Part shown: piece by piece, positions 63,266 to 64,000 of the stretch
How positions within the stretch are numbered: position 1 is the first letter of the stretch
Layout of the letters: each line of letters starts with the position of its first letter
Source: Streptomyces sp. CA-210063
GTDB taxonomy: Bacteria; Actinomycetota; Actinomycetes; Streptomycetales; Streptomycetaceae
Assembly: GCF_024612015.1 (NCBI RefSeq)
Contig: NZ_CP102512.1
Coordinates: 7,254,001 to 7,318,000 of the forward strand
Length of the DNA stretch: 64,000 nucleotides
Direction: 5' to 3'
Made by a program: the position numbers and the translations under genes
Notes under the pieces: generated by a model
Told to the model about the DNA's origin: nothing
What the model saw: the letters and a program-made list of their open reading frames with translations, nothing else
Databases searched by the model: none

Positions 63266-64000
63266 ATGGCGAGCAAGACGGTAGAGGCTGTGCTGTTTCC
63301 CGGGATCGATGTGCGAGTGGAGCGCGTCAGCGACTCCTCCGACGTCCTTGTGGTGGAGGCGGTGTCCATCGCTCGCCCGGGCCGGTGCCCGGACTGCCGG
63401 AAACAGGCGAGGCGCATCCACAGCACGTACCAACGCGCCCTGAATGAAAGGCCGTTGGGCTCTCGCCGGGTCATAGTCCGGCTACGGGTCGCCGATACTT
63501 CTGTGACCGGAAAAGCTGTTGCCGCAAGACGTTCGTCGAGTAGGTGCCGGGCCTGTCCGAGCGGCACGTCCGCTCCAGCACCGGGCTGACAGGCTGGCTG
63601 CGTTCGATCGCGATCGAGCTCGGCGGGCGTCCAGCCGCGCGGTTGTGCCGCCGCCTGCGGCTGGCCGCAGGCCGGACGCGGCTACTCAGGCTGTTAACGG
63701 CGCCGACGGTGCGGGACCGTGCGCCGCTGGTGCTGGGGGTGGACGAGTTCGCCTTCCGCAAGGGCTGCACCTACGGCACCATTCTGGTCGACGTCGAGGC
63801 CGGCCAGGTCGTGGACGTGCTGCCCGACCGCACCTCCGAAACGTTCGCGGCCTGGCTCACCGAGCATCCCGGAGCTGAGATCATCTGCCGTGACCGGGCC
63901 ACCGCATACACCAAGGCGGTCAAGGAAGCCGCCCCTCATGCCCTGGAAGTCGCTGATCGCTGGCACCTGTTGCAGAACCTGTCCGCCGCGGTGGAGAAGA
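63266..64000 (+). pseudogene. ISL3-family transposase, frameshifted and interrupted, runs off window
   Basis: The N-terminus (VEAVLFPGIDVRVERVSDSS, a PGRCPDCRKQARRIH zinc finger) and catalytic part (VLGVDEFAFRKGCTYGTILVD, EIICRDRATAYTKAVKEAAP, VADRWHLLQNL) are both clear. However, a one-base deletion at about 63488-63490 shifts frame before RRYFCDRKSCC. A TAG at 63541-63543 then replaces the Gln of the usual FVEQVPGL. The 3' end lies outside the window. The element interrupts cas5e. Confidence 0.85.

Overview
The window is high-GC actinobacterial chromosome, almost certainly Streptomyces. Evidence: third-codon-position GC bias with long antisense shadow frames, an SsgA-like sporulation protein, an HrdA-type sigma factor beside dnaG, a class F sortase, and dispersed intergenic hairpin repeats typical of the genus. 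From memory, the order ppdK ... nirBD ... nasA ... dnaG-hrdA matches a core-chromosome segment of Streptomyces coelicolor; I could not check this by alignment.

Layout. 1-2.5 kb: a truncated MGH1-like glycoside hydrolase divergent from a ROK regulator. 3-5.8 kb: pyruvate phosphate dikinase. 6-9.5 kb: a small secreted protein and an FtsX-type ABC exporter. 9.5-12.5 kb: an orphan glycosyltransferase plus stand-alone condensation-domain protein. 12.7-13.8 kb: a Tat-exported PhoX/DUF839 protein. 14-20.2 kb: a two-component system divergent from a beta-carbonic anhydrase/SulP operon. 20.5-23.1 kb: an SDR, an ArsR-like regulator and a PEP-mutase/isocitrate-lyase family enzyme. 23.1-27.3 kb: an assimilatory nitrite reductase operon. 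27.7-30.9 kb: a TauE/SafE permease, a class F sortase with a candidate partner protein, and an FMN reductase. 31.3-33.2 kb: an ECF sigma fused to a zinc-finger/membrane/tail region. 33.4-38.6 kb: an SsgA-like protein, a DUF318 permease with a TIGR03943 protein, a phosphotransferase and an M4 protease. 38.8-40.6 kb: a gamma-glutamylcyclotransferase-fold gene with an IS5-family insertion abutting its stop codon. 40.7-48.6 kb: GH36 alpha-galactosidase, GAF protein, nitrate reductase NasA, a secreted protein, a YdcF/SanA protein and a CbiX-type chelatase. 48.7-60.9 kb: dGTPase, ferredoxin-reductase-like flavoprotein, dnaG, hrdA, a heterodimeric ABC exporter, an FGGY kinase and a YtxH-like protein. 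61-64 kb: two tRNA-Asn genes, a CAT-anticodon tRNA, then an accessory segment with vapBC, a decayed type I-E CRISPR array, a cas5e stub and a broken ISL3 transposase.

Themes. (1) Nitrogen assimilation: NasA reduces nitrate to nitrite, NirBD reduces nitrite to ammonium, and the CbiX-type chelatase could supply metal for siroheme. All three loci carry GlnR-like 5-mers on an 11-bp register upstream. (2) An inorganic-carbon pair (carbonic anhydrase plus SulP) is divergent from a two-component system. (3) In-frame minisatellites have expanded the low-complexity parts of at least eight genes. (4) A 1.4-kb IS5-family element encloses a non-transposase passenger gene between its inverted repeats. (5) The right end is a graveyard of a CRISPR-Cas locus next to tRNA genes.
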